Source: Cytophagales bacterium
GTDB lineage: Bacteria > Bacteroidota > Bacteroidia > Cytophagales > Cyclobacteriaceae
Direction of reading: 5' to 3'
Length of the DNA: 59,896 nt
Assembly (NCBI GenBank): GCA_013298505.1
Contig: JAAFHY010000011.1
Span: 1 to 59,896 of the forward strand
The notes beneath the pieces are model-generated. The model searched no databases, was not told the origin of the DNA, and saw nothing but the letters and a program-made list of their open reading frames with translations. Each line of letters starts with the position of its first letter. The first letter of the stretch is position 1. Positions 51,595 through 59,896 of this stretch are shown here, piece by piece. Both the position numbers and the translations under genes were made by a program.

Positions 51595-52754
51595 ATCAAC
51601 TTAAAGAAGCGATTCCATCTAATCTTATCGATGAAGGTGCCGTACTTATCGAGCGAAAGCCAAATGAAGAACCCTTTGCCTACAATGTGGTCTTCTGGCA
51701 CAAAGCCCCAGTAGCGCGAGTCGAGTGAGTCGTCTCGGTTATCGCCCATCATAAAGTAATAGTTTTGCTTAAAAGTATATTCGGTAATTTCCTTTCCTTC
51801 GATGGTCAGTTTACCATTTTCGATTTTCACGTCTTTATTATTCTCGTAAGATTGGATCGTGTAGCCATACATAGAAAGGGTAGAGTCATTTATTGAAATC
51901 TTCATTCCTTCCTTCGGCATTGTCAATGGGCCATAGTTGCTGCCCGTCCAACTAGCAGTATATTTTGAGAACGGGAATCGATCTGACTCTTCTCCATCGC
52001 GTTCTATTTCGATGGACTTTATATACGGAAGCTTAGCTATCTCAGCGGCTTTTTCGCTCGTTAGCTTCATGTGGTAATAGGTGTTACTTAATCGAACCGA
52101 ATCAGGTATTCCATACGGATTCAGTTGGGTAAAGTCATCTCCATCTAAGCCAAGTAATTCGATATTGCGTTGATTGATTTTATCTTTGGCTATTACACGA
52201 TACTTAAACCTCATATCTGGAGGATTCGGTGCCGCGATACCATTAACAAATACTTGTTTGTTTTTTATTTCCAATACATCGCCACCAATCGCAATGCACC
52301 TCTTGATGTAATTGGTTTTTAAATCTACCGGGTATTCTTTCCAGGTCGATTTATCATAATTTCCATAATTGTTTTCTTCTACTCGGGGCACATTAAATAC
52401 AACCACATCATTATTTTTAACCGAGGTAATTCCCGGTAAACGGAAAGTAGGCAGTTGAATGGAGGGTATGTAAGAAGGTATTTCGGTGAACCAGATTTTT
52501 TGATGGGTGAGCGGAATTTGCAGAGGAGTGCGTGGTGTGCGTGTACCATAATGAAACTTGCTCACAAATAAAAAATCTCCGACCAAAAGCGAGTTTTCCA
52601 TGGAAGGTGTTGGTATGGTATAAGCTTCCATAATCAGCCAACGGATTAATGTGGCTGCCACTACGGCAAATAGCACCGCATCCCACCACTCGCGCAGAGC
52701 CGATTTTTTTACTTGCTTTTCTGCTTCACTTTTCTTCCAGAACTTCCAATTCAT
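51588..52754 (-). CDS. lepB: Signal peptidase I
   Basis: 388 residues from the ATG at 52754 (MNWKFWKKSEAEK); the longer frame upstream overlaps dapB and is not family-like. One N-terminal transmembrane segment, then catalytic Ser in IPTPSMENSLLVGDFLFVSK and catalytic Lys in YIKRCIAIGGDVLEIKNKQV. The C-terminal box E GDNRDDSLDSRYWGFVPEDH is intact. The protein is larger than the E. coli enzyme because of an insertion of about 150 residues between boxes (FKYRVIAKDKINQRNIELLG ... IQSYENNKDVKIENGKLTIE), common in Bacteroidota. It removes signal peptides at the outer face of the inner membrane. Confidence 0.95.
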   Translation of the reverse strand: MNWKFWKKSEAEKQVKKSALREWWDAVLFAVVAATLIRWLIMEAYTIPTPSMENSLLVGDFLFVSKFHYGTRTPRTPLQIPLTHQKIWFTEIPSYIPSIQLPTFRLPGITSVKNNDVVVFNVPRVEENNYGNYDKSTWKEYPVDLKTNYIKRCIAIGGDVLEIKNKQVFVNGIAAPNPPDMRFKYRVIAKDKINQRNIELLGLDGDDFTQLNPYGIPDSVRLSNTYYHMKLTSEKAAEIAKLPYIKSIEIERDGEESDRFPFSKYTASWTGSNYGPLTMPKEGMKISINDSTLSMYGYTIQSYENNKDVKIENGKLTIEGKEITEYTFKQNYYFMMGDNRDDSLDSRYWGFVPEDHIVGKGFFIWLSLDKYGTFIDKIRWNRFFKLIR

Positions 52755-52807
52755 AATAATAGCTATATTAAAATTTTGGTAAAGAAACGTATTTTGGCTT
52801 AGTAAAA

Positions 52808-53515
52808 CTAGGCTGGCAAAAAGTCGTCCATCGAATAAATACCTTTTCTGCCTGCCATCCATTCGGCCACCAGCACCGCGCCTTGCGCAAAGCCCTCACG
52901 CGAGTGAGCAGTATGTGTAATTTCGATATCATCTATGCTCGATCGGTAGTTAACCGTATGTGTGCCCGGTGCAGGGTCTACCCGAAGAGCGTGAATAACG
53001 AGCGAACTACTGTTGTTTGTTTCGCCCAAGTGCCACTCTTTGATAAGCGGTATGTTATTGATAATTCCCTCTGCCAAGGTGATGGCGGTGCCGCTGGGCG
53101 CATCTTTTTTTTGTGTATGGTGCGTTTCGTCAATACTTACGGTATAAGTTGGGTACTGGCTCATCATCTTAGCTAGTTGCGCATTGAGCCTAAAAAATAA
53201 ATTTACCCCCAAACTATAGTTTGACGCATAAAATAATCCTCCATTTTTTTCTTTGCAGCTCAATTCGACTTCTTTAAGATGATGAAGCCATCCTGTTGTT
53301 CCGCATACAACAGGTATCTTTTTCTCAAAGCAGAAATGTAGATTTTCGATCGCTGCCTCAGGTTGTGAAAATTCGATGGCTACATCGGCTGCACCATCAA
53401 ATTTTACTAAGTCTTCTTTCGTATCGGCACGGCCTACAATCGAATGTCCCCGTTGAAGAGCGATGGATTCAATAGCTTTACCCATTTTACCATAACCTAT
53501 TAACAGTATGTTCAT
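52808..53515 (-). CDS. dapB: 4-hydroxy-tetrahydrodipicolinate reductase
   Basis: 235 residues. N-terminal NAD(P) site MNILLIGYGKMGKAIESIA. The DapB signature DETHHTQKKDAPSGTAITLA supplies the catalytic His and Lys. PVVCGTTGW is the conserved cofactor loop. It makes tetrahydrodipicolinate for diaminopimelate and lysine. It follows DUF5683 by 14 nt and precedes lepB by 53 nt in the parA-parB-DUF5683-dapB-lepB operon. Confidence 0.96.
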   Translation of the reverse strand: MNILLIGYGKMGKAIESIALQRGHSIVGRADTKEDLVKFDGAADVAIEFSQPEAAIENLHFCFEKKIPVVCGTTGWLHHLKEVELSCKEKNGGLFYASNYSLGVNLFFRLNAQLAKMMSQYPTYTVSIDETHHTQKKDAPSGTAITLAEGIINNIPLIKEWHLGETNNSSSLVIHALRVDPAPGTHTVNYRSSIDDIEITHTAHSREGFAQGAVLVAEWMAGRKGIYSMDDFLPA

Positions 53516-53529
53516 AATGCGAAAGGAAA

Positions 53530-54126
53530 TTAAAACCTTAATTTGATGCTTAACCCCGTGCTGGTTCCCGTATAATAATTGCTGTCCATCATTGGTTCTA
53601 GCAATACTTTTAATTTTGGGTTTAGATCAAACTCTTTTAGGTGAGCGTCAACGTGCGCATCAATCAATTGCAATAGATAAACAAATCCAGTAAAGATGAG
53701 GAAGTAATCTCGTTGCCGCTGGGCAAGATCAATTCTGTTTCTTAGCACTACTTCGCTGGCGCCAAGGGTTGGGCTTAAAACTGTGCCTGGCGGGCTATTT
53801 AGTAAATCAAAAAGTTCGTTTCTAAATTTGTTGCCTGCTTGATTGTAAAAATCAACTACCAATCCCAAACCAATAAGCCCACCGTAGACTAACGGAACTT
53901 TCCAATATTTTTTGTTGTAGACCTGCCCCATACCGGGTAAAATAGCTGAAAACAAAAGTGCTTTTCGCGGATTGAATCTTCGGGCATAGGTTTCGATGGA
54001 AACTACTTTGCCTTTTCTTAGAATGATGGAATCGGAGGGTGCAATGGCTGCTGAGTCCTTTTTCAATTCTTGCCCGCAGCAGAGAAAAGGGAAAAGAAAC
54101 AACATACCAATAATGCTTCTGCTCAT
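53530..54126 (-). CDS. DUF5683 domain protein
   Basis: 198 residues. Signal peptide-like start (MSRSIIGMLFLFPFLCCG), then RRFNPRKALLFSAILPGMGQ, the diagnostic DUF5683 opening, VYNKKYWKVPLVYGGLIGLG and a second hydrophobic segment (RQRDYFLIFTGFVYLLQLID) followed by AHVDAHLKEFDL. Function unknown. In Bacteroidota it regularly sits between parB and dapB, as here (immediately after parB, 0-nt gap), so a link to envelope or chromosome organisation is possible but unproved. Confidence 0.88.
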   Translation of the reverse strand: MSRSIIGMLFLFPFLCCGQELKKDSAAIAPSDSIILRKGKVVSIETYARRFNPRKALLFSAILPGMGQVYNKKYWKVPLVYGGLIGLGLVVDFYNQAGNKFRNELFDLLNSPPGTVLSPTLGASEVVLRNRIDLAQRQRDYFLIFTGFVYLLQLIDAHVDAHLKEFDLNPKLKVLLEPMMDSNYYTGTSTGLSIKLRF

Positions 54127-55029
54127 TTAAACTTTCAGTATATCTAAAATTCGATTCAGGTCTTCGATGGATAAAAAAGGGATTCGAATATCGCCTCTTT
54201 TGCCATCGCTCTTTACACTAACTTTCGTGCCAAAATGCGAAGATAGCTTAGATTGTAGATTGTTAATTTCTTTTATGGCACTGGGTGCTTCTGATTTTGA
54301 CTGTTCGGCTGGTGCTTTTTTGGTAAGTAGCTCACGGGCTAGTTCCTCTACTTTGCGCACTGATAAGTCCTCCGCCAGTATCTTTTTTACAATAAAAAGT
54401 TGCGAATCGGCATTATCTACATTTATGATAGCTCGTGCATGGCCCATCGAAATCTTATTGTCGCGCAGCGCAATTTGAATATCGGGCGGAAGTTTTAACA
54501 ATCTCAAATAATTGGTAACAGTCGAACGATTTTTTCCAACTCGTTCACCCAATTCTTCTTGCTTTAAGTTACATTCTGAAATTAATCGTTGGTAGCTTAA
54601 TGAAATTTCAATTGGGTTTAAGTTTTCGCGCTGAATGTTTTCGATCAGCGCCATCTCTAGCATTTGCTGATCGTCAGCCGAGCGAATGTAAGCAGGGATA
54701 GAAGTTAATCCTGCAAGTTTTGAGGCTTGAAACCTACGCTCGCCCGAAATCAATTGGTACTGGTTGCGCGCTAGCTTGCGGACTGTTATGGGCTGAATGA
54801 TGCCATGCACTTTGATGGATTCAGATAATTCTTGCAAAGCATCTTTATCGAAATGGGTGCGAGGCTGAAACGGATTCGTTTCAATTTCGTCAATCGAAAT
54901 TTCGTTTATGTTACCATTTGCTATTCCGTTGGTAACAGGCAACGTAACATCTACTTCTAATCTATCTTCGGTGGGGGTATCGCTCAGCAATGCGCTTAGC
55001 CCGCGGCCTAATGCTTTCTTTTTACTCAT
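54127..55029 (-). CDS. parB: Chromosome partitioning protein ParB
   Basis: 300 residues. The opening [14 protein letters not shown] is the conserved ParB start, followed by the N-terminal CTPase/ParB domain ([33 protein letters not shown] with the arginine-patch [16 protein letters not shown]) and a helix-turn-helix for parS binding ([20 protein letters not shown]), then a C-terminal dimer domain. ParB spreads from parS and loads SMC. It overlaps the parA stop by 4 nt (ATGA). Confidence 0.97.
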   Translation of the reverse strand: MSKKKALGRGLSALLSDTPTEDRLEVDVTLPVTNGIANGNINEISIDEIETNPFQPRTHFDKDALQELSESIKVHGIIQPITVRKLARNQYQLISGERRFQASKLAGLTSIPAYIRSADDQQMLEMALIENIQRENLNPIEISLSYQRLISECNLKQEELGERVGKNRSTVTNYLRLLKLPPDIQIALRDNKISMGHARAIINVDNADSQLFIVKKILAEDLSVRKVEELARELLTKKAPAEQSKSEAPSAIKEINNLQSKLSSHFGTKVSVKSDGKRGDIRIPFLSIEDLNRILDILKV

Positions 55030-55799
55030 TTCGACAAACCGTTTTTGTGTAAGATTTCGTGCGCCAGATTTAAGTAGCTAATGGCTCCTTTACTTTCGGC
55101 ATCGTGTACAATGGCTGGTAATCCAAAACTGGGCGATTCACTCAGCTTCACGTTGCGTGGTATAATGGTATTGAAGGCAATGTTTTTGAAGTGTGTCTTT
55201 ACTTCTTCTACCACTTGGTTGCCTAGTGAAGTGCGCGAGTCATACAAAGTGAGAAGGATGCCTTCGATTTCTAACTTTGGATTTAGCCGAGTTTGGATAA
55301 TTTTTATCGTATTTAATAATTTACCCAGCCCTTCGAGTGCAAAGTATTCGCACTGTACGGGTATTAATACCGAATCGGCTGCGGTCAATGAATTGATGGT
55401 GATTAAACCAAGCGATGGGGAGCAATCGATAATAATGAAATCGTATTTATTTTTAATGAGCGCCAATGCATTACGCATTTTCTCTTCGCGATGATCGATA
55501 TTTACCATTTCTACTTCAGCACCTACCAAGTCGATGTGCGAAGGAAGAATATCTAAATACTTTAGGTCGTTTTTAACAATGGCATCTTGTGGATCGATGC
55601 CATCTACCATGCATTCATAAATACTCTTTTTGATTTCCTTGGGGTTCATTCCTAACCCCGATGTGGAATTTGCTTGCGGGTCGGCATCTACCAATAACGT
55701 TTTGTATTCTAACACAGCCAAGCTAGCTGCCAGATTGATGGCCGAAGTGGTTTTGCCCACACCGCCTTTTTGATTTGCTATTGCTATAATTTTACCCAT
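55026..55799 (-). CDS. parA: Chromosome partitioning ATPase ParA
   Basis: 257 residues from the ATG at 55799 ([20 protein letters not shown]); longer in-frame sequence runs through the octamer array and is not family-like. Deviant Walker A KGGVGKTT, switch [15 protein letters not shown], and Walker [12 protein letters not shown] are all present. ParA forms ATP-dependent gradients on DNA that move ParB-parS complexes. It heads the parA-parB-DUF5683-dapB-lepB operon behind the promoter at 55885-55893. Confidence 0.97.
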   Translation of the reverse strand: MGKIIAIANQKGGVGKTTSAINLAASLAVLEYKTLLVDADPQANSTSGLGMNPKEIKKSIYECMVDGIDPQDAIVKNDLKYLDILPSHIDLVGAEVEMVNIDHREEKMRNALALIKNKYDFIIIDCSPSLGLITINSLTAADSVLIPVQCEYFALEGLGKLLNTIKIIQTRLNPKLEIEGILLTLYDSRTSLGNQVVEEVKTHFKNIAFNTIIPRNVKLSESPSFGLPAIVHDAESKGAISYLNLAHEILHKNGLSK

Positions 55800-55803
55800 G
55801 AAT

Positions 55804-55883
55804 TGATTCGATAATTTGATGATTCGCTGATTCGATAATTCAATCATCGAATTAACGAATTATTGAATCACTGAATTAGTCCG
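55804..55883. repeat. Octamer array with inverted halves, directly upstream of parA
   Basis: Ten consecutive 8-base units. The first half has TGATTCGA-type units (TGATTCGA twice, TGATTCGC, TAATTTGA). The second half is their reverse form, with GAA endings (TTAACGAA, TTATTGAA, TCACTGAA). The array begins 4 nt upstream of the parA ATG and would be in its mRNA leader, where it can fold. Confidence 0.75.
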
Positions 55884-55884
55884 A

Positions 55885-55893
55885 GCAAATATA
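55885..55893 (-). promoter_or_regulatory. Candidate -7 promoter box of parA
   Basis: TATATTTGC on the minus strand matches TAnnTTTGC exactly. Transcription would run through the octamer array, giving a leader of about 80 nt. The -33 region holds TTCC rather than TTTG. Confidence 0.5.
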
Positions 55894-55904
55894 GGGCAAT
55901 GGGT

Positions 55905-55941
55905 TGTTCGTGGAACATTCGTGAAACGGTACTTATCCACG
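55905..55941. promoter_or_regulatory. parS-like half sites and a DnaA-box-like site upstream of parA
   Basis: TGTTCGTGGAACA (55905-55917) is a 5-3-5 palindrome that equals a 16-bp parS of the TGTTCCAC/GTGGAACA type with three inner bases missing. A second right-half, CGTGAAAC, follows at 55920-55927. TTATCCACG (55933-55941) matches the DnaA box TTATCCACA except the last base. They lie just upstream of the parA promoter, between two octamer arrays. Confidence 0.4.
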
Positions 55942-55984
55942 TACTATCAACAAGAAACTCACAATTTTTGATTTGCAGATTTGG

Positions 55985-56046
55985 TAATGAATTGATTCGG
56001 TGATTGTAATCATCAACGAATCAATTCATTATCGAATCACCGAATT
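55985..56046. repeat. Second octamer array with perfect 15-bp inverted repeat
   Basis: TAATGAATTGATTCG (55985-55999) and CGAATCAATTCATTA (56017-56031) are perfect inverted repeats with an inner TGATT/AATCA pair. Units of 8 bases (TGATTCGG, CGAATCAA, CGAATCAC) are the same family as 55804-55883. The array touches the yidC stop codon. Confidence 0.75.
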
Positions 56047-57847
56047 ATTTCTTTTTCTTCGCTTGAGATGTCTTTCTTGCTTCTTCGCTCGCCTTCATCG
56101 CCTCTTCCAGTTTGGTCATGAACTTAGATTTGGTGCCCGTTCCAGTCGCTGCCTTTTTCTTGTTCTCTTCCATAATGGCTTTGATCTTATCTTCATCTAC
56201 AAAGCGTTTGATGATGGCCTGCTGCGTAAAAGTGATCAGATTAGAAACAAAGTAGTAGAAACTTAACCCTGCCGAGAACGAGTTTAACACAAATAAAAAT
56301 ACGATAGGCATAATGTAACCCATTGTTTTCATGGGGCCTTCCACGGTGCTGATTTGATTATTCTGCCACTGGTAAATTATCGTTGAAGCTGTCATCAGCA
56401 ATACAAACAAACTTACGTGATCGCCATAGAAGGGAATTTCAAACGGAAGGCTAGCAATCGAATCGTAGGTAGAAAGATCTTCGGCCCACAAAAATGACTT
56501 CTGCCTAAGCTCAATCGAAATAGGGAAGAAGTAAAACATAGCAAACAAAATGGGCATTTGTAGTAACAATGGTATACATCCGCTAAACGGATTTACACCT
56601 GCTTGCCGATACAACTTCATGGTGTCTTGCTGGTTTTGCGCCATGTTGTCGCCATTCTTTTCTTTCAGCAAATCTATCTCTGGCTTCAACAATTTCATTT
56701 TGGCCATGCCCAAGTACGAACTGTACGAAAGCGGTAGTAAAATGATTTTTACAAAAAGCACCAACAGCACAATGATGAGCCCGTAGTTGCCAATGTAGGT
56801 TTCTAAAAATTTGAAGATGGGAATAATAACGAAGCGATTGATCCAACTCATCGGAGGCCAGCCCAATGAAAGATTTTCGTTGAAGCCTTCTGTCACATTA
56901 CTGATAATTTTAAAATCGTTGGGGCCGAAATAATAATGGAATTGGGCACCAGCAGCAGTAATGTTTGTGCTCGGAATAAACAACTCAACCTTTGCTGTCT
57001 TTACTACAGACGAGTCAGCCGGATCGGTAGTCAACTTCAGTTCGCCTCCCGCAAAAGATTGATGGGCAATAATGGAGCTAATAAAAAATTTCTGCCGCAC
57101 GGAAACCCATTTAATGGGTGTTGCCAATACTTCTTCTCTTGCCTCAGTTCCGGTTTCGGCCAGGCCGTCAAAATTACCATCAGACAAGTAGTAGTTGATG
57201 GTGGTTTTTGTCCTGCTATCGGCAATATCTTTTTCTTGTAGGGCAATATCGTTGCGCCAATTAAACGAAGCGTTTTTGCTGGTTAAGTTTATTCCGTTGG
57301 CCTCAATCGAGTAATTGATAACAAACCCCTTGGCAGGGATGGAGTAAATGTGCTTGATAGAAGCATTGCCAGATAAGGCAGCTGAGAAAATTACGTGTGT
57401 GGTGTCGTTTTGTTTTTTTGTTTCAACCGAATAGAAAAGTTTATAAAGATCTATTTCCTTGCCATCGTACTGGCTCTTTAAATTAAACTGATTATTGCCG
57501 TCTTTAATTAGGTAGAGAGGGGTTTGTTTGTAAGTCTTAAATTTCTTGAGTTCTAATTCTGAAATATAACCTTGATTAGAAAATTGAATTTTCAACTCTT
57601 CGTTTTCGATGTTGGTTGATTGTTCAGTGCCTTGCAAAAAACTGCCAAGGCTTCCGTACGATTGCAGAGTAGCACTATCAATTTTAGCTGCTGCCTGCGC
57701 TACTTCAACTTGCTTAGTTGTAGCAATAGCAGTTGAATCGCTTTTCTTTGCTACGGGCGGTGGAGTAGGAGAGGGCGAAAAAAAATAAAAGTAAACCATC
57801 AACAGCACCGCAATCAACGTCATCCCAATGGCCGAGTTCCTATCCAT
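56045..57847 (-). CDS. yidC: Membrane protein insertase YidC
   Basis: 600 residues. N-terminal helix (SAIGMTLIAVLLMVYFYFFS), a large periplasmic beta domain (about 60-350), then the conserved insertase core: YIGNYGLIIVLLVLFVKIIL, LPLSYSSYLGMAKMKLLKPE, GVNPFSGCIPLLLQMPILFA and the last helices FVLNSFSAGLSFYYFVSNLI. The C-terminal tail is Lys-rich. It inserts and folds inner-membrane proteins with or without SecYEG. It follows pyrG on the same strand, 145 nt away, across a heptamer array. Confidence 0.97.
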   Translation of the reverse strand: MDRNSAIGMTLIAVLLMVYFYFFSPSPTPPPVAKKSDSTAIATTKQVEVAQAAAKIDSATLQSYGSLGSFLQGTEQSTNIENEELKIQFSNQGYISELELKKFKTYKQTPLYLIKDGNNQFNLKSQYDGKEIDLYKLFYSVETKKQNDTTHVIFSAALSGNASIKHIYSIPAKGFVINYSIEANGINLTSKNASFNWRNDIALQEKDIADSRTKTTINYYLSDGNFDGLAETGTEAREEVLATPIKWVSVRQKFFISSIIAHQSFAGGELKLTTDPADSSVVKTAKVELFIPSTNITAAGAQFHYYFGPNDFKIISNVTEGFNENLSLGWPPMSWINRFVIIPIFKFLETYIGNYGLIIVLLVLFVKIILLPLSYSSYLGMAKMKLLKPEIDLLKEKNGDNMAQNQQDTMKLYRQAGVNPFSGCIPLLLQMPILFAMFYFFPISIELRQKSFLWAEDLSTYDSIASLPFEIPFYGDHVSLFVLLMTASTIIYQWQNNQISTVEGPMKTMGYIMPIVFLFVLNSFSAGLSFYYFVSNLITFTQQAIIKRFVDEDKIKAIMEENKKKAATGTGTKSKFMTKLEEAMKASEEARKTSQAKKKK

Positions 57848-57889
57848 ACTTTTTAGTTATGATTTACAATTTCATTTGAAAAGAATTTT

Positions 57890-58003
57890 AGTAGCAAGAA
57901 GGCAGAAGTTAGAATACTTGACTGTCCATTTTTTTATTTCTTACTCCTCACTACTTCTATATCCTAAATTCTGACTTCTATCTTCTAACTTCTCACTTTA
58001 CAC
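57890..58003. repeat. Inverted heptamer arrays (4 + 10 units)
   Basis: The left arm has units such as AGAAGGC and AGAAGTT (57890-57917). The right arm (57934-58003) has ten consecutive 7-base units with TTCTNAC-like consensus, best in TTCTGAC, TTCTATC, TTCTAAC and TTCTCAC. The arms are reverse complements of each other in style (TTCTAACTTCT on one side, AGAAGTTAGAA on the other), so a hairpin can form. The last two units overlap the 3' end and stop codon of pyrG. Confidence 0.8.
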
Positions 58004-59612
58004 CACTCTCATGCTCCATCGCTGCCTCTACAAACTTTACAAACAGCGGATGTGGATTTAATACCGTGCTTCTCAACTCGGGGTGGAATTGCACGCCAAC
58101 AAACCAAGGGTGATCTTTCAATTCTACCACCTCTACCAAGTTCGAGTCGGGGTTGATGCCCACAGCTTTTAATCCTGCTTCTTCAATCTGCTCTAAGTAT
58201 TTGTTGTTGAACTCATAGCGGTGGCGATGCCGCTCGTGAATGAGGGTGTCTCCATAAATATGATTTGCCTTCGATCCTTTTTTTAGTTTGCAGGTATAAG
58301 AGCCCAACCGCATGGTGCCACCTTTGTTGGTAATCTTTTTCTGCTCTTCCATCATGTCAATAACCGGGTGCTTCGATTTTGGATTGAGTTCGGTTGAACT
58401 CGCATCTAAGCCCAGCACATTGCGGGCAAACTCTACCACCGCACATTGCATGCCCAGGCAAATGCCTAGAAATGGTATTTTATTTTCGCGCACATATTTG
58501 ATGGCTTCTATTTTGCCTTCCAAGCCGCGCTCGCCAAAGCCCGGTGCAACCAATACGGCATCCAATTGACCAAGCACATTTTCTACTGTCTCTTTTGTAA
58601 TCTCCTCAGACGAAATCCACTTCAAATTTACCTTGCAATCGTTTTGCGCACCTGCGTGGATAAAAGCTTCGGCAATAGATTTATACGCATCGGGCAATGA
58701 AACATATTTGCCCACCAACCCAATGGTAACTTCACTAGTTGGGTTTTTCAGTTTACCCAAAAATCCTTTCCATTGCTCTAGATCAGGTTCTTGTTTGGTG
58801 GCCACTTTCATTTTAGCCAGCACGCGCTCATCTAGCTTTTCTTTCTTCATGAGTAGCGGCACATCGTAAATCGTATCGGCATCCATCGCTTCGATTACCG
58901 AGTTTAGATTTACGTTGCAAAATAACGCTAGCTTTTTCCGGATCTCCATCGAAAGTGGATGCTCGGTGCGGCACACAAGAATATCGGGCTGTATGCCATA
59001 CGAAAGAAGCTCTTTTACAGAGTGTTGCGTAGGTTTTGTCTTTAATTCTTTGGCGGCTTTTAAATAGGGGATCAACGTAAGGTGGATCACCATCGCGTTG
59101 TTTGCGCCAAGATCCCATCTTACTTGACGTACGGCCTCTACAAATGGAAGCGATTCGATATCACCCACGGAACCACCTATTTCGGTGATAATAAAATCAT
59201 ATTGGCCACTTTCGCCCAATAAGAAAATGTTTCTTTTGATTTCATCGGTTATGTGAGGCACTACTTGTACGGTTTTCCCCAAGTATTCTCCGTGCCTTTC
59301 TTTAGTGATCACATTATTATAAATGCGCCCCGTGGTAACATTATTGGCCTTGGTGGTGCGCACATTTAAAAAGCGTTCGTAATGGCCAAGGTCTAAGTCG
59401 GCTTCTCCGCCATCGTCTGTTACATAGCACTCTCCATGCTCGTAGGGGTTCAGTGTACCCGGGTCGATATTAATATAAGGATCAAACTTTTGGATTGTTA
59501 CGCTAAAACCCCGCGACTGTAAAAGCTTGCCGAGCGAAGCAGAGATGATGCCCTTTCCCAACGAAGAGGTAACACCACCGGTAACGAAAATGTATTTAGT
59601 AGAAGAAGACAT
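57993..59612 (-). CDS. pyrG: CTP synthase
   Basis: 539 residues from the ATG at 59612 (the TTG at 59636 lies in the promoter box). N-terminal synthetase: [40 protein letters not shown] and VFVTDDGGE-type motif [19 protein letters not shown]-terminal glutamine amidotransferase: nucleophile Cys in [18 protein letters not shown], His/Glu in [11 protein letters not shown]. It makes CTP from UTP, ATP and glutamine. Its last codons are written in the heptamer array. Confidence 0.98.
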   Translation of the reverse strand: MSSSTKYIFVTGGVTSSLGKGIISASLGKLLQSRGFSVTIQKFDPYINIDPGTLNPYEHGECYVTDDGGEADLDLGHYERFLNVRTTKANNVTTGRIYNNVITKERHGEYLGKTVQVVPHITDEIKRNIFLLGESGQYDFIITEIGGSVGDIESLPFVEAVRQVRWDLGANNAMVIHLTLIPYLKAAKELKTKPTQHSVKELLSYGIQPDILVCRTEHPLSMEIRKKLALFCNVNLNSVIEAMDADTIYDVPLLMKKEKLDERVLAKMKVATKQEPDLEQWKGFLGKLKNPTSEVTIGLVGKYVSLPDAYKSIAEAFIHAGAQNDCKVNLKWISSEEITKETVENVLGQLDAVLVAPGFGERGLEGKIEAIKYVRENKIPFLGICLGMQCAVVEFARNVLGLDASSTELNPKSKHPVIDMMEEQKKITNKGGTMRLGSYTCKLKKGSKANHIYGDTLIHERHRHRYEFNNKYLEQIEEAGLKAVGINPDSNLVEVVELKDHPWFVGVQFHPELRSTVLNPHPLFVKFVEAAMEHESGVK

Positions 59613-59632
59613 GAACCCTATAAATTTCGGGC

Positions 59633-59641
59633 GCAAAGGTA
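59633..59641 (-). promoter_or_regulatory. Candidate -7 promoter box of pyrG
   Basis: TACCTTTGC on the minus strand matches TAnnTTTGC exactly, 20 nt before the ATG. The -33 region is weak. Confidence 0.5.
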
Positions 59642-59800
59642 ATTTATTTGGTGGGTATGTCTAATCCAAAGTTTTTAAAATTATTTCAATTTCGAGGTTT
59701 TTATATCTATTTTTGACACGCTACGAATAAAATCAATTTCGGTTACATTAATTTATTGTTTCGTATACAACCAATGATAAAAAGACAACCCCGTGTCTAA

Positions 59801-59896
59801 ATGAGCTACCTACCAACTCTTAAAAAGTTTTTCCTTTTTGCTTCTTTTTCGGCTCTTTCGCTGATACTCTTTTCGGTCTCAACTAATCTGTTTGCC
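59801..59896 (+). CDS. Start of a secreted protein (partial, 3' end outside window)
   Basis: From the ATG at 59801 the frame stays open to the window end (32 codons). The product is a typical signal peptide: a basic start with LKKFF, a hydrophobic core rich in Leu/Phe/Ser (ASFSALSLILFSV), and a possible cleavage region ending in LFA. Nothing of the mature protein is visible, so no function can be given. It is divergent from pyrG (about 190 nt). Confidence 0.6.
   Translation, partial: MSYLPTLKKFFLFASFSALSLILFSVSTNLFA

Noticed and set aside
52755-52862. Extension of lepB upstream to 52862
   Set aside because: It overlaps dapB and adds residues with no similarity to signal peptidases; the ATG at 52754 is the normal start.
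55801-55847. N-terminal extension of ParA through the octamer array
   Set aside because: The residues come from repeat DNA and do not match ParA proteins; the ATG at 55799 starts the conserved sequence.
1-59896. CRISPR arrays, tRNA and rRNA genes
   Set aside because: Looked for conserved direct repeats with spacers and for cloverleaf or rRNA signatures; none was seen. The heptamer arrays have no spacers.

Overview
The window looks like a piece of a Bacteroidota chromosome, most likely of the order Cytophagales. The evidence is the gene content and order: rpsF-rpsR-rplI, ftsX-DUF3098-uppP-truB-ribF, parA-parB-DUF5683-dapB-lepB, DUF4296, DUF5683, DUF6588 and HYC_CC_PP families, and a TonB-dependent receptor with a carboxypeptidase-like N-terminal domain. 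The promoters also fit: many genes have a TAnnTTTG -7 box, sometimes with a TTTG or TTG -33 box, and strong Shine-Dalgarno sequences are absent. GTG and TTG starts are common. I saw no rRNA, tRNA, CRISPR array, integrase or intact insertion sequence.

Layout. 1-3036: end of a sigma-54 response regulator (minus), then a TerB-like / rhomboid / holA operon. 3251-10770: a plus-strand envelope module of TPR protein, outer-membrane barrel, SPOR protein, ExbB, ExbD and TonB. 10781-18695: minus-strand housekeeping genes (ftsX to ribF, an ECF sigma/anti-sigma pair, DUF2147, membrane pyrophosphatase). 18790-22352: an accessory patch with a heptamer array, a GC-rich segment, an AIPR-family defence gene, a small psi-like gene, a thioesterase and a ParE toxin-antitoxin pair. 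22432-25975: thrA-thrB behind a candidate Thr/Ile leader peptide. 26117-29185: a heavy-metal-linked HYC_CC_PP / HMA / TonB-receptor cluster. 29196-32002: a short Bat-type operon. 32070-35304: lipoproteins and mutS2. 35419-38657: fatty acid desaturase, psd and a lysine-6-dehydrogenase-like gene. 38816-43773: a thioesterase-like protein, an Mpo1-like protein, an acetyltransferase, a glycosyltransferase, rsgA and waaA. 43878-51495: mixed genes, including the rpsF-rpsR-rplI ribosomal operon, apaG and ung. 51588-59612: lepB, dapB, DUF5683, parB, parA, yidC, pyrG. 59801 to the end: the start of a secreted protein.

Gaps longer than 300 bases are 18696-19028 (pyrophosphatase promoter, heptamer array, GC-rich segment) and 22287-22590 (palindrome and threonine leader ORF).

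The most unusual structural signal is a set of short degenerate tandem arrays with a strict 7- or 8-base period in at least six intergenic spots. Each has its own consensus and several are built as inverted pairs that can fold into hairpins. Other points worth a check are the threonine leader ORF, the PD-(D/E)XK-like N-terminus of the AIPR protein, parS-like and DnaA-box-like sites between octamer arrays upstream of parA, several promoters that predict leaderless mRNAs, and a Tol-Pal-like module with a SPOR protein. All functional statements rest on reading the sequence and on general family knowledge; no database search was run.
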